Shown: positions 16,398 to 25,670, counted from the first letter of the stretch. The stretch is 64,000 bases of DNA from Candidatus Aalborgicola lynettensis (GCA_016719405.1 JADJZE010000002.1:62001-126000), one strand, 5' to 3'. Program-made: numbers and translations. Notes: a model not told the origin generated them from the sequence alone.

Positions 16398-17744
16398 ATG
16401 TCCGTCCCATCCCACCCCACCCGCTTGCGCCTGCTCCCCCTGCTGATTGCCCTGGGTGCGGGAGGGCTGTCGACGGCCACCCAGGCCCAGAGTTTGTCCG
16501 ACCTGTACACCGCTGCACGTGCCTACGACGCCACCTACCAGGCCGCCAAGCAACAGTCAGAAGCCACGCTGGCCAAGGCCGCACAGGCCCAGGCCCTGCT
16601 GCTGCCAACGGTGGGACTATCGGCCAGCGCCAACCTGATCAACCAGGACGCCCAGCAACCGGTGTCCAAAAACTACGACTACGACAGCCAGTCCGCCACC
16701 CTCGCCGTCACGCAACCACTGTACCGCCCCGGCAATGCGGCCAGTTTTGAGCAGGGCAAGAAAAGTGTTGACCTGGCACAAGCCCAACTCGCCGGGGCCG
16801 AGCAGGATTTGATCGTGCGCGTCAGTCAAGCCTACTTTGATGTGCTGGCATCCAATGACACCTTGCAATTTGTCAAAGCCCAAAAAACCGCCGTGGCCGA
16901 ACAACTGGCCTCCGCCAAGCGCAACTTTGAGGTCGGAACCTCCACCATTACCGACTCCCGCGAAGCACAGGCCCGCTTTGACCTGGTGGTAGCCCAGGAA
17001 CTCGCCGCAGAAAACGATTTGCTGGTCAAACGCCTGGCACTCAACACCGTGGTCGGCGTGGCCAACGCACAACCCAAACCGCTGGCCGCGCCCGTGGCAC
17101 TGCCCCCCGTACAACCCACTGACGTCGCTTTGTGGGTAGACCAGGCCCAAGCCGGCCACCCGAACGTGCTGCAAGCCAACATTGCACTGCAAGTCGCCAC
17201 GCTGGAGACCAGCAAAGCCGAAGCCGGCCACAAACCTACGCTCGACCTGACTGGCAACTACACCATGGCAGCCACCCACAATGGTTCTTCCACTGGGTCG
17301 CTCAGCACACGCGGTAACCAGGCATCTATCGGACTGAGCTTTACCCTGCCCCTGTTCGCCGGCTACGCCGTGCAAAACCGCGTCAAGGAAACCCTGGCGC
17401 TGGAAGACAAAGCCCGCTCCGATCTGGAAGCCGCCAAACGCAGCGTGGCGCAAGCCACCCGCACCGCCTACTTTGGTGTGCTATCCGGCCAAGCCCAGGT
17501 CAAGGCACTGGAAGCCGCCGAGGCGTCCAGCCAGAGTGCCCTGGATGCCAACAAACTGGGCTACCAGGTGGGTGTGCGCATCAACATCGACGTGCTCAAC
17601 TCCCAAAGCCAGTTGTTCGACACCAAAGCCAAACTGGCCAAAGCCCGCTACGACGTGCTGATGGGTGGATTAAAGCTGCGCCAGGCCAGCGGCACGCTCA
17701 AAGCGGATGACCTGCAGGCCATCAACCAGCGACTGGCTCCGTAA
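16398..17744 (+). CDS. tolC: TolC family outer membrane efflux channel
   Basis: A 448-residue outer-membrane channel with a cleavable signal peptide (residues 1 to about 29, ending ATQAQS) and the two-fold repeated OEP helical domains. Typical segments are SLSDLYTAARAYDATYQ and GVRINIDVLNSQSQLFD. The ATG at 16398 is used because the signal peptide begins there; an open frame upstream is non-coding. It could serve the RND pump encoded 1.2 kb upstream and other exporters, including type I secretion. Confidence 0.94.
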   Translation: MSVPSHPTRLRLLPLLIALGAGGLSTATQAQSLSDLYTAARAYDATYQAAKQQSEATLAKAAQAQALLLPTVGLSASANLINQDAQQPVSKNYDYDSQSATLAVTQPLYRPGNAASFEQGKKSVDLAQAQLAGAEQDLIVRVSQAYFDVLASNDTLQFVKAQKTAVAEQLASAKRNFEVGTSTITDSREAQARFDLVVAQELAAENDLLVKRLALNTVVGVANAQPKPLAAPVALPPVQPTDVALWVDQAQAGHPNVLQANIALQVATLETSKAEAGHKPTLDLTGNYTMAATHNGSSTGSLSTRGNQASIGLSFTLPLFAGYAVQNRVKETLALEDKARSDLEAAKRSVAQATRTAYFGVLSGQAQVKALEAAEASSQSALDANKLGYQVGVRINIDVLNSQSQLFDTKAKLAKARYDVLMGGLKLRQASGTLKADDLQAINQRLAP

Positions 17745-17997
17745 GCGCGTGCGACGCTGCCTTTGCGGCAAACCTAGAGGCGTTGGGATCGAAAAAACCC
17801 ATGCCTTCTCGAGACTGCAACGCGGCCGTCCAGATGCCCACCCAAGCAGCCACCCTTTGGGCGCTGCCAATCACGCTCGTGTCGATGCTGATTTTCACCA
17901 GCAGCACGGCTGCCGCACCCATCAAGTCATTTCAGGGTGAGGTTTGCGGCAGTTGCGAAGGAATGCTGTAACTGCGCCCGAATGCGCGCCCAACCAT
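17745..17997. other. 253-bp spacer between convergent tolC and acyl-CoA dehydrogenase genes
   Basis: No gene I can defend. A minus-strand frame (start 17925) reads GAAAVLLVKISIDTSVIG, then SREGMGFFDPN, and a plus-strand frame reads VSMLIFTSSTAAAPIK. They may be a relic of a coding region but neither matches a family I know. I see no clear bidirectional terminator hairpin. Confidence 0.3.
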
Positions 17998-19821
17998 TTA
18001 CGCGAAGTTGAAGTGGTCTTTGTCCATCTGCATCAGGCTCTTGGTGGAGGCCAAAGCGCCTGCACGGTGGGCATTGGCACGTGGCAGCAGGCGGTCAAAA
18101 TAAAACTCGGCCGTCTGAATCTTGGCCTTGTAGAACTCCGCCGACTCTTTGCCGGTACCGCTGTCCAGCAGTTCACGTGCCTTGGCCGCTTGCTGGGCCC
18201 ACGAAAACGCCATCATCACGTAGCCCGAATACATCAGGTAATCAAAGCTGGCAGCGCCGACCACTTCGCGGTCTTTGCGCGCACGCAACATGATGGCCAA
18301 CGTCAGCGCATTCCACTCCGCCGCGCGCAGCGACAGGGACCGCGACATGGAACCCAAACGGGTACGCTTGAGTACCTTGGACTTGGCGAACTGCACCATC
18401 TGCAGGGTGTAATCGCGCACGCACTTGCCTTTGGAAGACAGCAGCACTTTGCGGCCCAGCAAGTCCAGCGCCTGGATACCGGTGGTGCCTTCGTACAGGG
18501 TGGAGATGCGTGCATCGCGCACGATCTGCTCCATGCCGTGCTCGCCAATGTAGCCGTGGCCACCGAACACTTGCACACCCAGATTGGCCGCTTCCAGACC
18601 CAGTTCGGTCAGGAAACCTTTGAGGACGGGGGTGAAAAAGCCCAGCTCGTTTTCGTGGCGTTTGAAGGCTTTGCTGTCACCCGCTTCCACGGCGTTGAAC
18701 AGGTGGTCGGCAATCTTGGCCGCGTCGTAAATCATGCAACGCGCGCCTTCGGCAATGGCCTTTTGCGTGAGCAACATGCGGCGCACATCGGGGTGCCAGA
18801 TCAGGGCGTCGGCCACTTGTTCGGCTTCCTTCTTGCCCGACAAAGCGCGCATGGAGCGGCGCTCTTTGGCGTAGGGCAAAGCGCCCTGGTACGACAGTTC
18901 GGCCGAAGCCAATCCTTGGAACGCAGTACCGATACGGGCGGTGTTCATGAAAGTGAACATGGCTTCCAGACCCTTGTTGGGCTCCGAAATCATGTAACCC
19001 ACGGCACCGTCAAAATTCAGCAAACAGGTGGCGTTGGCGTTGATACCCATCTTGTGCTCAATGGAGCCACACACCACCGGGTTGCGTGCACCCACCGCAC
19101 CGTCCGCCGACACGATGAACTTGGGCACGATGAAGAGCGAAATACCCTTGGTACCAGCGGGCGCATCGGGCAGACGGGCCAACACGATGTGCACAATGTT
19201 TTCTGCCAGATCGTGCTCACCAGCCGAGATAAAAATCTTGGTTCCGCTCAGGGCGTAGGTGCCGTCGGCCTGGGGTTCGGCTTTGGTTTTGACCTGGGCC
19301 AGATCGGTACCGCACTGGGGTTCGGTCAGGCACATGGTGCCGGTCCACTCGCCGGACACCAGCTTGGGCAGGTACTGCGACTTTTGCGCGTCGGTGCCGT
19401 ACTGCATGATGGTGTTGATGCAGCCGATCGTCAGACCCGGGTACATGGCAAACGACCAGTTGGCCGTGCCCATCATCTCGGTCTTGAACAGGTTCAGCGA
19501 AGCAGGCAAGCCTTGCCCACCGTATTGCGTGGGGAAGGAAAGGCCTTGCCAGCCGCCCGCCACAAACTCGGCGTAGGCTTCTTTGAAACCCTTGGGCGTG
19601 GTGACTTTGCCGTCTTGCAGAGTGCAGCCTTCTTTGTCGCCCGATGCGTTCAAAGGTGCCAACACCTCTTCACACAGGGTGGCCGCACCTTCCAAAATGG
19701 CATCGACCATTTCGGGGGTGGCTTCACCGCCGTTGGGCAGCGTGGCGTAATGCGCGGGGTAGTCCAGTACCTCGTTCATCAAAAAGCGCATGTCGCGCAG
19801 GGGGGCTTTGTAAGCGTGCAT
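17998..19821 (-). CDS. Acyl-CoA dehydrogenase (long, C-terminal-domain type)
   Basis: A 607-residue flavoprotein for the first, oxidising step of fatty acyl-CoA breakdown. Family segments include FPTQYGGQGLPASL, CLTEPQCGTDLAQVKTKA, FISAGEHDLAENIVH and FGGHGYIGEHGMEQIVRDAR followed by YEGTTGIQALDLLGR. The length is that of the roughly 600-residue class with an extra C-terminal domain, not the 380-residue class. Its start is 5 bp after the thiolase stop. It is the last gene of a four-gene minus-strand operon for beta-oxidation. Confidence 0.93.
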   Translation of the reverse strand: MHAYKAPLRDMRFLMNEVLDYPAHYATLPNGGEATPEMVDAILEGAATLCEEVLAPLNASGDKEGCTLQDGKVTTPKGFKEAYAEFVAGGWQGLSFPTQYGGQGLPASLNLFKTEMMGTANWSFAMYPGLTIGCINTIMQYGTDAQKSQYLPKLVSGEWTGTMCLTEPQCGTDLAQVKTKAEPQADGTYALSGTKIFISAGEHDLAENIVHIVLARLPDAPAGTKGISLFIVPKFIVSADGAVGARNPVVCGSIEHKMGINANATCLLNFDGAVGYMISEPNKGLEAMFTFMNTARIGTAFQGLASAELSYQGALPYAKERRSMRALSGKKEAEQVADALIWHPDVRRMLLTQKAIAEGARCMIYDAAKIADHLFNAVEAGDSKAFKRHENELGFFTPVLKGFLTELGLEAANLGVQVFGGHGYIGEHGMEQIVRDARISTLYEGTTGIQALDLLGRKVLLSSKGKCVRDYTLQMVQFAKSKVLKRTRLGSMSRSLSLRAAEWNALTLAIMLRARKDREVVGAASFDYLMYSGYVMMAFSWAQQAAKARELLDSGTGKESAEFYKAKIQTAEFYFDRLLPRANAHRAGALASTKSLMQMDKDHFNFA

Positions 19822-19826
19822 GGCAA

Positions 19827-21113
19827 TTACCTTTCAATGATGGCGACAACGCCTTGACCACCGGCCGCACAGATGGAGATCAGGCCACGGCCCGAACCTT
19901 TTTGCGCCAGCATTTTTGCCAGGGTGGCCACAATGCGGCCACCGGTTGCGGCAAAGGGATGACCGGCCGCCAGGGAGCTGCCGTTCACATTCAGTTTCTT
20001 CATGTCGATCTTGCCCAGGGGTTTGGACAGGCCGAGTTTTTCCTTGCAGAAGGTCTTGTCTTGCCAGGCTTCCAGGGTGCACAGCACCTGGGCGGCAAAG
20101 GCTTCGTGGATTTCGTAGTAATCGAAATCCTGCAGGCTCAGGCCCGCACGCTCCAGCATACGGGGCACGGCATAGGCCGGGGCCATCAACAAGCCTTCCT
20201 TCTTGTCGAAGAAGTCCACCGCCGCCACTTCGCTGAAAGTAAGGTAAGCCAGCACGGGAATGTTGTGCGCAGCAGCCCACTCTTCGCTGGCCAACAGCAC
20301 GGCAGAGGCGCCGTCGGTCAGGGGGGTGGAGTTGCCGGGGGTCAAAGTACCTTGCTCGGGGCGCACTTTCTTGTCGAAGCAGGGCTTGAGGGTGCGCAGT
20401 TTCTCAATGGTCAGGTCGGCGCGCAAGTTGTTGTCTTTGGACACACCTTTGAACGGGGTCATCAGGTCATTGAAGAAACCGCTCTCGTAGGCCTTGGCCA
20501 GGTTTTTGTGGCTGTTGAACGCCAGTTCGTCTTGGGCTTCGCGGGCAATGTCCCACTCTTTGGCCATCAGCTCAGCGTGTTCACCCATGGACAAACCGGT
20601 GCGTGGCTCACCATTGCGTGGCAAAGCAGGTGCCAGCATGGAGGGGCGCAGACGCGCTGCCACGGCCAGACGTTGTGCGGGGGTCTTGGCGCGCGACAGG
20701 TCGAGCAAGACCTTGCGCAGTTTTTCGTTCAGGGCGATGGGCGCATCCGATGTGGTGTCCACACCGCCGGCAATGCCACACTCGATGTGCCCCAGGGCAA
20801 TCTTGTTGGCCACAATCATGGCCGCTTCCAGACCGGTGCCGCAAGCTTGCTGGATGTCAAACGCGGGTGTGTCACGCGACAGGGTGGTGGAGAGCACACA
20901 CTCGCGCACCATGTTGAAGTCGCGGGCATGTTTCATGACCGCACCGCCCACCACGTCACCCAGGCGCTCGCCGTGCAGGTTGAAGCGGTCCACTAGGCCT
21001 TGCAGCGTGGCGGTGAACATTTCCTGGTTGGACGCTTGCGAGTAAACCGTGTTGGAACGGGCAAACGGGATGCGGTTGCCGCCCAAAATGGCGACGCGAC
21101 GGGTGGTGGTCAT
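19827..21113 (-). CDS. Acetyl-CoA acyltransferase (thiolase, FadI-like)
   Basis: A 428-residue thiolase. The nucleophilic cysteine lies in DIQQACGTGLEAAM, the histidine in YYEIHEAFAAQ and the second cysteine in ISICAAGGQGVVAII. GSSLAAGHPFAATGGR is the usual glycine-rich turn. The N-terminus RRVAILGGNRIPFARS resembles FadI, the partner of multi-enzyme beta-oxidation. It cleaves 3-ketoacyl-CoA to acetyl-CoA and a shortened acyl-CoA. The downstream acyl-CoA dehydrogenase and upstream hydratase and reductase would give a complete cycle within one transcript. Confidence 0.93.
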   Translation of the reverse strand: MTTTRRVAILGGNRIPFARSNTVYSQASNQEMFTATLQGLVDRFNLHGERLGDVVGGAVMKHARDFNMVRECVLSTTLSRDTPAFDIQQACGTGLEAAMIVANKIALGHIECGIAGGVDTTSDAPIALNEKLRKVLLDLSRAKTPAQRLAVAARLRPSMLAPALPRNGEPRTGLSMGEHAELMAKEWDIAREAQDELAFNSHKNLAKAYESGFFNDLMTPFKGVSKDNNLRADLTIEKLRTLKPCFDKKVRPEQGTLTPGNSTPLTDGASAVLLASEEWAAAHNIPVLAYLTFSEVAAVDFFDKKEGLLMAPAYAVPRMLERAGLSLQDFDYYEIHEAFAAQVLCTLEAWQDKTFCKEKLGLSKPLGKIDMKKLNVNGSSLAAGHPFAATGGRIVATLAKMLAQKGSGRGLISICAAGGQGVVAIIER

Positions 21114-21182
21114 GGTGGATTACCTTAAAGAGTGTGGATTCGGATTAAACGGGGTGGTATATGCAGCGCGGTCAGTTGCCGT

Positions 21183-22043
21183 TCAGTACTGCAGTTGGCC
21201 ACGCAAATGGGGGCGCTGGCCTTTGGCGTCGCGCACTTCAAACAGCGCGCCATCGCTCTTGCGGGCACTCCACAGGGATGCGCGCGAAGGCAGGAACAGC
21301 GGCGTTTTGAAGTCCACCGCTACGCTGGCTTGCTCGAGCTGCTGCGCAGGCAGCAGACACGACAGTGCACGCGCCTTGGTCCACATACCATGGGCAATGG
21401 CGCGGCGGAACCCAAACAGTTTGGCCGACACGGCGGTCAGGTGGATCGGGTTGCGGTCGCCCGACACTTCGCCATAACGGCGACCCAGATCGCTGGCTGC
21501 ATTGAAGTCCGCCTGGCGCGAGAGGGGCGCGTCGTCGGTCACGGCGCTGGCATAGGGTTCGCCACTTTTTTGCTTGACGCCCACACGCAGCAGGCTCTGC
21601 GTGGCGCTCCACACGACTTCGTCGTCACGCAGAATGCGCAAGTCGAGGTTGAAGCCCTGCCCTTTTTCGTGGGCAAACAACTCCCCAGTCTGCATCTCAA
21701 CCCGCACGGTGTCACCCGCACGCAGACTTTTCTTCTGCGCAATGCGGTTGGCTAGGTGCACCGTGCCCAGGGCGGGCCAGGGGCACGCCTCGGAGCCAAA
21801 GAACGACATCACCAACGGGAAGGTCAGCATCTGTGGGTAGATCAGTGGCACGCCCTGCTCCGCCTTGAAACCACAAATGGCGTTGTAGCGTGCAATGTGT
21901 GCGGCATCCAAAACTACTTGGGGGCGCACCAGGGTGACGGGCTTGAGTTTCTTAACCACACCGGGGCGCTTGGTGCTCGACGCCAAGGCGCTGACCAGCA
22001 CACTGGCCAGATGGGGTTCGCTCAGGACTTCAACGGTGTGCAT
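21183..22043 (-). CDS. MaoC-like (hotdog) acyl-CoA hydratase
   Basis: A 286-residue double-hotdog protein. The C-terminal domain holds the hydratase motif YGEVSGDRNPIHLTAVSAKL with the catalytic Asp and His, and GFRRAIAHGMWTKARAL. The N-terminal domain (IYPQMLTFPLVMSFFGSEAC) is the degenerate partner. The probable role is hydration of enoyl-CoA between the dehydrogenase and reductase steps. ATG at 22043 is preferred over 22073 because it lies 2 bp after the upstream stop codon and gives a family-like N-terminus. Confidence 0.88.
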   Translation of the reverse strand: MHTVEVLSEPHLASVLVSALASSTKRPGVVKKLKPVTLVRPQVVLDAAHIARYNAICGFKAEQGVPLIYPQMLTFPLVMSFFGSEACPWPALGTVHLANRIAQKKSLRAGDTVRVEMQTGELFAHEKGQGFNLDLRILRDDEVVWSATQSLLRVGVKQKSGEPYASAVTDDAPLSRQADFNAASDLGRRYGEVSGDRNPIHLTAVSAKLFGFRRAIAHGMWTKARALSCLLPAQQLEQASVAVDFKTPLFLPSRASLWSARKSDGALFEVRDAKGQRPHLRGQLQY

Positions 22044-22045
22044 GC

Positions 22046-23455
22046 TTAAGCACCAATCAGGCTTTGGCCACACACACGCACCACGTTGCCACTCAATCCG
22101 CCGGACGCGGGGCTGGCAAACCAGGCAATGGCTTCGGCCACGTCTTGCGGCAAACCGCCTTGGCCCATGGAGTTCATGCGGCGACCGGCTTCGCGAATGG
22201 CGAACGGCACAGCAGCAGTCATCTGGGTCTCAATGAAACCGGGTGCCACCGCGTTGATGGTGATGCCGTAACGCGCCAGTTCGGGTGCGGTGCTTTGCAC
22301 CATGCCAATCACACCGGCCTTGGAGAAAGCGTAGTTGGTCTGGCCCAGGTTACCGGCGATACCGGAGATGGACGACACACAAATAATGCGGCCACCGGCC
22401 TTGAGGGCACCGGCTGCCACCAGCGCTTCGTTGATGCGCTCTTGGGTGGACAGGTTGATGTTGACCACCGACTGCCACAGCGGCTCTTTCATATTGGCAA
22501 TGGTCTTGTCGCGGGTGATACCGGCGTTGTGGATCACCACGTCCCAGCCACCGTCAGCCTTGGCGGCCGCCACCAGCGCGGCGGGGGCTTCGGCGGAACC
22601 GATGTCCAATGCCAGGGCTTTGCCACCCAGCTTGGTGGCGACTTCATCCAGACCGGCACGGGCTTGGGGGATGTCCAGGCAAATCACCTCGGCGCCTTCA
22701 CGCGCCATCACTTCGGCAATCGAGGCACCAATGCCGCGTGAGGCGCCGGTGACCAGTACCTTTTTGCCTGCCAGAGGCAGTTTCCAGTCGGCGGGTGCAG
22801 TGCTGGGGCCGGCAGGAACGCCAATACGTACCACCTGGGCCGATACATAAGCACAGCGTGGCGACAACATAAAGCGCAGGGTGGATTCAAGTTGGGACTC
22901 GGCACCGGGGGCCACGTACACCAGATTGACGGTGATGGCACGCTTGAGTTCTTTGGCCAGGGCGCGGGTCAGGCCTTCGAGTGCGCGCTGCACGGTGGCC
23001 TGGCGCGGTGCGCTGCAGGACTCGGGCGGGCGACCGATGACCACTACACGGCCGCAGGTCAGAACGGAGCGCGCGGTGTCGTGGAAAAATTGGTACAGCG
23101 CGTCGGACTGGGCGCTGTCGTCCATGCCGGTGGCGTCGAACACCAGGGCTTTGACTTTTTCACCGGGTTTGTCTTCCACACCCCAGCGACCGGTCATCAA
23201 ACCGGCCTGGTTGGCAACCGCCGTCCATTGGGGCAAGGTGCGATGGGCCAGGGTTTGTGCACCCATGGACTGGAATGCGGCGGCCAAAGTACCCAACAAC
23301 TGGGGATTGGCGCCAGCGCCCAGCAGGACGGTGCCTTTGATTACCGGCTGGTCGGCGCGGTAGCGCTCCAGCGGCAAAGGTGCGGGCAAGCCCAACAGGG
23401 CGGTGATACGGGAACCAACGGGGGAGTTGGCAAAGTCAATATACGAATCGTGCAT
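22046..23455 (-). CDS. Long two-domain 3-oxoacyl-(ACP/CoA) reductase, FabG4-like
   Basis: A 469-residue short-chain dehydrogenase. The C-terminal half is a complete reductase: GASRGIGASIAEVMAREGAE binds NAD(P) and the active site is in VSSISGIAGNLGQTNYAFSK (Ser, Tyr, Lys). The N-terminal 200 residues form a degenerate Rossmann domain without a clear nucleotide site, as in the high-molecular-weight FabG group known from mycobacteria. It would interconvert 3-oxo and 3-hydroxyacyl thioesters. It is the first gene of the operon, with palindromes upstream. Confidence 0.9.
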   Translation of the reverse strand: MHDSYIDFANSPVGSRITALLGLPAPLPLERYRADQPVIKGTVLLGAGANPQLLGTLAAAFQSMGAQTLAHRTLPQWTAVANQAGLMTGRWGVEDKPGEKVKALVFDATGMDDSAQSDALYQFFHDTARSVLTCGRVVVIGRPPESCSAPRQATVQRALEGLTRALAKELKRAITVNLVYVAPGAESQLESTLRFMLSPRCAYVSAQVVRIGVPAGPSTAPADWKLPLAGKKVLVTGASRGIGASIAEVMAREGAEVICLDIPQARAGLDEVATKLGGKALALDIGSAEAPAALVAAAKADGGWDVVIHNAGITRDKTIANMKEPLWQSVVNINLSTQERINEALVAAGALKAGGRIICVSSISGIAGNLGQTNYAFSKAGVIGMVQSTAPELARYGITINAVAPGFIETQMTAAVPFAIREAGRRMNSMGQGGLPQDVAEAIAWFASPASGGLSGNVVRVCGQSLIGA

Positions 23456-23478
23456 GGGAACCTCCGGGCGCGATTATT

Positions 23479-23548
23479 AGTGACCTCATAGTCACTTGCG
23501 TGGAGGGACCTCTCTAAAAATAGCACGATCGTGCGGAAATCATGATTT
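23479..23548. promoter_or_regulatory. Three palindromes upstream of the beta-oxidation operon
   Basis: AGTGAC-CTCATA-GTCACT (23479-23496) is a 6-bp inverted repeat 23 bp before the FabG4-like start. GCACGATCGTGC (23523-23534) is a perfect 12-bp palindrome, and AAATCATGATTT (23537-23548) is another perfect 12-bp palindrome right beside it. Such dense dyads suggest repressor binding, for example by a TetR-family regulator of fatty acid breakdown. No regulator gene is adjacent. Confidence 0.55.
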
Positions 23549-23673
23549 TCGTTAAAAAGTTGCGTTTGTTCGCCGAACACACGGCAACCGCCGCGATCAC
23601 GTCAGTTTTGCGTCAGTTTCGCCGCACGCTCAGGGTGGATACGTGCCGCACACCATCTACAGCGGCCTGTTCT

Positions 23674-23925
23674 TCAATAGTGGGGGGGCAAATCGTCACC
23701 GGCTGCAGCTAAACGCGGCGCTGCTCCATCGTGCGGAATTTGCAGGCGCAGTTGTTTGACCTCGCGCAGCAGCCACTCTATTTCGTGCTGCTGGCGAATC
23801 ACAACCTGGTTGAGCTGCTCCAGTGTGTCTTCGGTGAAGCTCGACTTGATTTCAAGATCCGTCAGGCGCTGGTCGGTGCTGTCGGTGTGGCGGGTTGCGG
23901 TATTTTCCATGCGCCTATTGGACAC
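23674..23925 (-). CDS. slyX: SlyX family protein
   Basis: An 83-residue, mainly alpha-helical coiled-coil protein. DQRLTDLEIKSSFTEDTLEQ and LNQVVIRQQHEIEWLLREV match the SlyX heptad pattern, and the protein ends in PPHY, the hallmark C-terminus of SlyX. Its function is unknown; in enterobacteria it lies beside slyD. An alternative ATG at 23910 would shorten it by five residues to MENTATRHTDS. It is 36 bp downstream of the thioesterase gene on the same strand. Confidence 0.85.
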   Translation of the reverse strand: MSNRRMENTATRHTDSTDQRLTDLEIKSSFTEDTLEQLNQVVIRQQHEIEWLLREVKQLRLQIPHDGAAPRLAAAGDDLPPHY

Positions 23926-23961
23926 GAATCTGTCATGCCGGGGCGTGCCACCGCCCCCACC

Positions 23962-24393
23962 TCATACCAACAGCTCAACATTGGCCATGAATGCTGGTGG
24001 CACCGGCGTGACCTTGCGCATCTGCGGGTCGATAAACACAATGCCCAGTTTTCCGAGTGAAACCGCACGACGGGTTTCTTTCTCGGTCAAGCGAAACTGC
24101 AGGTCAAAGCCGTATTTATTAAAGTCCGTGGCGGTCATTTCAACCCGCATGGTTTCGCCGTGAAAGGCTTCGGACTGGTACTGCGCCACGATGTCACCCA
24201 CCACAATCAACAACCCTTCCACCGCAGACTCCAGATACCCCAGCGCATGAAAGAAACGCACCCGCGCTTCCGAGACCAGGGTCAACAACTGGGCATTGTC
24301 CAGATGCCCGCCCTGGTTGACGTGGCTGATGTAGATCTGGATCTCCGTCACAAACGGGTAATGGGGCGCAGGGGTCAAGGTGATACGGGGCAT
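23962..24393 (-). CDS. Acyl-CoA thioesterase family protein (4HBT-like hotdog)
   Basis: A 143-residue single hotdog-fold protein. The active-site region reads ISHVNQGGHLDNAQLL, in place of the usual TDxxGHVNN, so the canonical aspartate is replaced by Asn. The rest (ARVRFFHALGY, then YQSEAFHGETMRVEM) matches 4HBT thioesterases. The start at 24393 gives a normal length; an in-frame ATG at 24441 would add 16 residues. The substrate is unknown. The gene follows hutD (80 bp away) on the same strand. Confidence 0.82.
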   Translation of the reverse strand: MPRITLTPAPHYPFVTEIQIYISHVNQGGHLDNAQLLTLVSEARVRFFHALGYLESAVEGLLIVVGDIVAQYQSEAFHGETMRVEMTATDFNKYGFDLQFRLTEKETRRAVSLGKLGIVFIDPQMRKVTPVPPAFMANVELLV

Positions 24394-24472
24394 GGTGCAA
24401 ATGCCCTCGGGCAACGAGGGACAGTGAATCAATCTGGGCATGATAGCGGCGCCCAAACCCGGCGCTATACAC

Positions 24473-25060
24473 TTACCCCGGAATCTCAATCCACAGCGCC
24501 TGCGCGCCGCTCATGCGCACAGTAGCCTTCTTGCTGACGCTGCGCCACAGCAAAGTGGCCGGTGGTACGTACACTTTTTCTTGATTAAATTCGACGTTTG
24601 CGCCCGCCCCTATTGCGTAAACAGCTACAACTTTAGGAGCATCCACGGTACTGCTGTAGTGGTCCAGCACCCGCACCATGCGAGACGGCTGGCCACTTTT
24701 GCGCACCATCAAATTGAAATCCTGGCTGGGGCCGTCGCGCAAATGGCAGTAGGTGTTTGCCTCGCCATCAAAATAGAAAGGCGCATCGGCTGCGGTGAGG
24801 GTCCGCACGTTGGGTCCGGGCTGCAGCGCCCGTGGGCCCACACCCACATCAAGCTGGACGCCTTTGCCCTGCAAAACCGCAAGCCAGCGCTCCATGCCTT
24901 CAAAACGCGAAAACGGCCCACTGCGGTCCACCTCCGCCACCGACATGCGCCACGCCCATTCGCCCTGTGGGGGCCACACGGCCAGTTCCCGGGTAACGCC
25001 GCCGCCGTTGCGCCAGGGGGTTGCCGCCACGTCGGTCAAATGAATGATGTGCCAGCCCAT
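24473..25060 (-). CDS. HutD/Ves family protein with a repeat-derived insert
   Basis: A 195-residue cupin-fold protein of the HutD/Ves family, sometimes linked with histidine use but biochemically undefined. Diagnostic segments are TPWRNGGGVTRELAVWP and WAWRMSVAEVDRSGPFSRF. A GGAG ribosome-binding site 9 bp before the ATG at 25060 supports that start. Residues 140-158 (DAPKVVAVYAIGAGANVEF) are encoded by a copy of the dispersed repeat (24584-24642) and sit in a surface-loop-like position. No hut genes are nearby, so the histidine connection is not supported by context. Confidence 0.85.
   Translation of the reverse strand: MGWHIIHLTDVAATPWRNGGGVTRELAVWPPQGEWAWRMSVAEVDRSGPFSRFEGMERWLAVLQGKGVQLDVGVGPRALQPGPNVRTLTAADAPFYFDGEANTYCHLRDGPSQDFNLMVRKSGQPSRMVRVLDHYSSTVDAPKVVAVYAIGAGANVEFNQEKVYVPPATLLWRSVSKKATVRMSGAQALWIEIPG
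24584..24642 (-). repeat. Dispersed repeat inside hutD (in frame)
   Basis: On the coding strand it reads GATGCTCCTAAAG, then TGTAGCTGTTTACGCA, then GGGCGCAAACG and CGAATTT, aligning over its whole length with the intergenic copy at 47346-47403. It keeps the hutD frame open and encodes 19 residues. Confidence 0.75.
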
Positions 25061-25439
25061 GGTGAAACACTCCTGTGAAACTGTTTCGCGGCAATTCACG
25101 CCAAGCGCCGCGACCGACTTGTCCCCGGCAGCATCCGCACAACCTGCCAACGGAAAACACCGCTCCCATAGCCCGAGTTTCGTGGTTTAACCTGATTGGC
25201 ACAAGCAGTATCGACAATTGAGCCTATGCGCCGCGCCTTACCGCCTGCGCAGGCCACAGCGCCATTGGGCAGTGCCCTTCACCGGTAGAATATAGGGTAA
25301 ACCCGCGGTATTTTTTCACGCTAACGCGGTTTTTCAACACTCGTGCAGCGCAATGGTGGGGCAGGTTGATGCATTCACAGTGTAATGATCCACCCACTGC
25401 GCACTGCGCGCGAATTTACTTTTATACGATCCAAACACC
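25061..25439. other. 379-bp intergenic region
   Basis: No gene is evident between the divergent hutD and the small ORF at 25440. It contains AT-rich patches near 25291-25325 that might hold promoter elements, and an imperfect dyad built from CCCGCGGT and ACGCGGTTTT about 20 bp apart. Nothing is clear enough to assign. Confidence 0.3.
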
Positions 25440-25634
25440 ATGAGCACTATCGACATTGGCGCGACCGAACGCCCACTCAGCCGCATCCCAAGCCCCCGGA
25501 CCAGCGCATCGCCCACCGGCACACCGATTGCCCAGGAAATTGACGCCGGTGATTTTTATATCGGTTCAACCAAAATCAATGCCCTGCCCCCGGTCGGCGC
25601 CAGCCAATCCAGCCGACACACCCCGGCCAACTGA
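25440..25634 (+). CDS. Hypothetical small protein
   Basis: A 64-residue open frame, rich in Ser, Pro and Thr, beginning MSTIDIGATERPLSR and containing DAGDFYIGSTKINALPP. No family is recognised and no ribosome-binding site is obvious. It is convergent with the hypothetical gene ending at 25671, and the codon pattern is only moderately convincing, so it may be spurious. Confidence 0.35.
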   Translation: MSTIDIGATERPLSRIPSPRTSASPTGTPIAQEIDAGDFYIGSTKINALPPVGASQSSRHTPAN

Positions 25635-25670
25635 ACCCGCGCTGGCCGTCCCGACAAGCCACCTCCTGCG

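Noticed and set aside
17944..19857. 637-residue plus-strand open frame opposite the acyl-CoA dehydrogenase
   Set aside because: It mirrors a well-conserved enzyme and shows no family signatures.
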